From Methanosarcinales archaeon (GTDB lineage Archaea > Halobacteriota > Methanosarcinia > Methanosarcinales > Methanogasteraceae), in NCBI GenBank assembly GCA_003661105.1, contig QMVM01000107.1, positions 1-6,881 of the forward strand: a DNA stretch of 6,881 nt. The letters are read 5' to 3'. The notes under the pieces were generated by a model. It searched no databases and was not told the origin of the DNA. It saw nothing but the letters and a program-made list of their open reading frames with translations. A program made the translations under genes and the position numbers. Of this stretch, positions 6,253 through 6,881 are shown piece by piece (the stretch's first letter is position 1; every line of letters begins with the position of its first letter).

Positions 6253-6258
6253 AAAAAA
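6253..6258 (-). terminator. T6 run, candidate terminator downstream of the NifX-like gene
   Basis: The minus strand reads GTGGTGTGTTTTTTAGGGG, a T6 run about 150 bases past the NifX-like stop and upstream of the methylase promoter. It would separate the scaffold/NifX-like transcript from the methylase operon. A single U run makes this moderate evidence. Confidence 0.4.
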
Positions 6259-6333
6259 CACACCACCCACATAAACCATTCCAACCTCCACGCACACCAC
6301 GACACCCACTCGGGGAAGTTACCAAACTCCAAA

Positions 6334-6341
6334 CTTAAATA
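6334..6341 (+). promoter_or_regulatory. Possible plus-strand TATA element antisense to the NifX-like gene
   Basis: CCAAA followed by CTTAAATA resembles a BRE/TATA pair and would start RNA near 6360-6367, reading antisense across the end of the NifX-like gene. The reverse complement (TATTTAAG) is also TATA-like, so direction is unresolved. Confidence 0.25.
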
Positions 6342-6375
6342 CCGGGCATGTATACAGCGATCCCATGCAGCCAAC

Positions 6376-6388
6376 CTGCGTCGCGCAG
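6376..6388. other. Perfect short hairpin next to the NifX-like stop codon
   Basis: CTGCG-TCG-CGCAG forms a 5-bp G/C-rich stem with a 3-base loop, 18 bases past the NifX-like stop. A second inverted pair, GCATG (6346-6350) and CATGC (6364-6368), lies beside it. There is no T-run directly after it on the minus strand, so it is more likely a 3'-end protecting structure than a terminator. Confidence 0.35.
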
Positions 6389-6405
6389 ACGTACCAAACC
6401 GTGTT

Positions 6406-6768
6406 TTAGTGATCCCTGTGCTCCTTACACGCGTTCTCATCGGTCGCTTCCGTAAGCCGCCCCTGCTGCCATGCCTCAATCGCATCGCGCACCGTACCCT
6501 CTGCACCAACGAAGACGTCGATGCCGAACTCTTCAAACATATGAACCGCTTTCGGTCCCAGCCCGGAGCAGAGCATTACATGAGTACCCGTCTTCGATAT
6601 GAACTCTGGCGGCACTCCAACACCGCCTCTATGCTCACTGGTATTCGGAATCACCGTAACCTCGTCCGTCTCAAGATCTACGAGGGTATATGTTGGAACC
6701 CTGCCAAAATGCTGACCCACGACATCATCGATGCCGCCTTCTCCTTCTGTTGGAATGCATACTTTCAT
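6406..6768 (-). CDS. NifX/NifB-C-like (dinitrogenase iron-molybdenum cofactor family, COG1433) protein
   Basis: This 120-residue single-domain soluble protein has the family hallmarks: the MKVCIPTEG opening, GQHFGRVPTY (18-27) with the conserved HFGR, the NTSEH region (42-46), LCSGLGPKAV (66-75) and a final GxxxDAIEAW helix (91-100). The C-terminus ends in an acidic/His tail with C114 (ACKEHRDH), which could bind metal. The family binds or carries Fe-S or Mo clusters. Members outside nitrogen fixation include the Mo-Cu 'orange protein' of Desulfovibrio, whose locus also encodes MinD/ParA-type ATPases. With two such ATPases downstream, that role is likelier here than nitrogenase cofactor synthesis (inference). 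A strong GAGGT seven bases before ATG 6768 fixes the start. It follows a NifU/IscU-type gene by 20 bases and is probably co-transcribed with it. Confidence 0.88.
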   Translation of the reverse strand: MKVCIPTEGEGGIDDVVGQHFGRVPTYTLVDLETDEVTVIPNTSEHRGGVGVPPEFISKTGTHVMLCSGLGPKAVHMFEEFGIDVFVGAEGTVRDAIEAWQQGRLTEATDENACKEHRDH

Positions 6769-6775
6769 TCTTTTT

Positions 6776-6780
6776 ACCTC
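6776..6780 (-). promoter_or_regulatory. Shine-Dalgarno site of the NifX-like gene
   Basis: GAGGT on the minus strand is followed by the seven-base spacer AAAAAGA and ATG. It lies in the 20-base gap after the scaffold gene, consistent with one transcript for both. Confidence 0.7.
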
Positions 6781-6788
6781 TATTTATT

Positions 6789-6881
6789 TCATGTAGTTTG
6801 CTTATTCAATCTCAATTCGCGATAATCAGCAATTGCTTCCCGCAGAACATCCACCGCAAGGACCGTACAGTGCACATTCTC
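6789..6881 (-). CDS. NifU/IscU-type iron-sulfur cluster scaffold, C-terminal 30 residues (cut by window edge)
   Basis: Only the C-terminus is inside the window: ENVHCTVLAVDVLREAIADY followed by a charged tail ending NKQTT and TGA (6791-6789). The VHC-x3-LA-x-D-x2-x-x-AI pattern matches the last helix of U-type scaffolds. Its cysteine (fifth visible residue) corresponds to the third conserved cluster-binding cysteine of IscU/NifU. The protein would assemble Fe-S clusters in the cytoplasm. It sits just upstream of the NifX-like gene and could supply clusters to it and to the ferredoxin-bearing ATPases (inference). Whether it is a stand-alone IscU-like protein or the end of a longer fusion cannot be seen. 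Confidence 0.75.
   Translation of the reverse strand, partial: ENVHCTVLAVDVLREAIADYRELRLNKQTT

Larger units (their letters stand above)
6104..6405. other. Intergenic region between the NifX-like gene and the methylase gene
   Basis: These 302 bases hold no convincing gene. In transcription order they contain a short hairpin just past the NifX-like stop, a TATA-like element of ambiguous direction, a G/T-rich stretch ending in a T6 run, the right copy of the 13-base inverted repeat, the methylase promoter, two CTACCAAC repeats around the likely transcription start, and the methylase ribosome binding site. The plus strand is almost free of G over about 6251-6310, an obvious strand asymmetry. Confidence 0.6.

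Noticed and set aside
6240..6536. 98-codon minus-strand frame overlapping the NifX-like gene with a Trp-rich, membrane-like end
   Set aside because: Most of it is an out-of-frame shadow of the clearly coding NifX-like gene. The Trp-rich 30-residue tail comes from a G/T-rich stretch and has no convincing start of its own.
1..6881. CRISPR array, tRNA or rRNA genes, integrase or transposase
   Set aside because: No regularly spaced repeats, cloverleaf-like sequence or recombinase motif was seen on either strand.

Overview
The window is most likely from a euryarchaeon, possibly from the methanogen, ANME or Archaeoglobi part of the tree. This placement is inferred from gene content and signals, not from a marker gene. 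Supporting signs are A/T-rich TATA-like boxes (one with a purine-rich BRE-like element), U-run terminators, strong Shine-Dalgarno sites, and an iron-sulfur locus of a type common in anaerobic archaea and sulfate-reducing bacteria. Every convincing gene reads on the minus strand, so transcription runs from high to low coordinates.

Right end (6406-6881): the last 30 residues of a NifU/IscU-type Fe-S scaffold, followed 20 bases later by a complete small NifX/NifB-C-like protein (COG1433, the family that includes the Desulfovibrio 'orange protein').

Middle (about 2000-6225): an A/T-richer two-gene cassette. It holds a large N6-adenine DNA methyltransferase (about 1056 aa) and a directly abutting 213-aa protein with a PD-(D/E)xK-like signature. 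Together they look like a restriction-modification or phage-defence pair. An archaeal promoter lies upstream of the methyltransferase gene. A T-run and a 28-base all-A/T tract follow the nuclease gene. An exact 13-base inverted repeat brackets the cassette (1970-1982 and 6213-6225).

Left end (1-1969): two tandem paralogous MinD-type ATPases with inserted 2x[4Fe-4S] ferredoxin domains (COG1149), then the start of a COG0731 radical SAM protein cut by the window edge. These three genes are joined by two successive ATGA stop/start overlaps, so they form a tight, translationally coupled unit.

Scaffold, COG1433 protein, paired ATPase-ferredoxins and the radical SAM protein are the sort of genes found together in orange-protein-like loci, where ParA/MinD-type ATPases accompany a COG1433 protein. 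My main reading is that such a locus has been split by a horizontally acquired methylase-nuclease cassette. The most unusual points are the inverted repeats at the split, the uncharacterised methylase-nuclease pair, a Gly-rich insertion in the methylase, and a radical SAM protein whose glycine motif carries two non-glycine residues.
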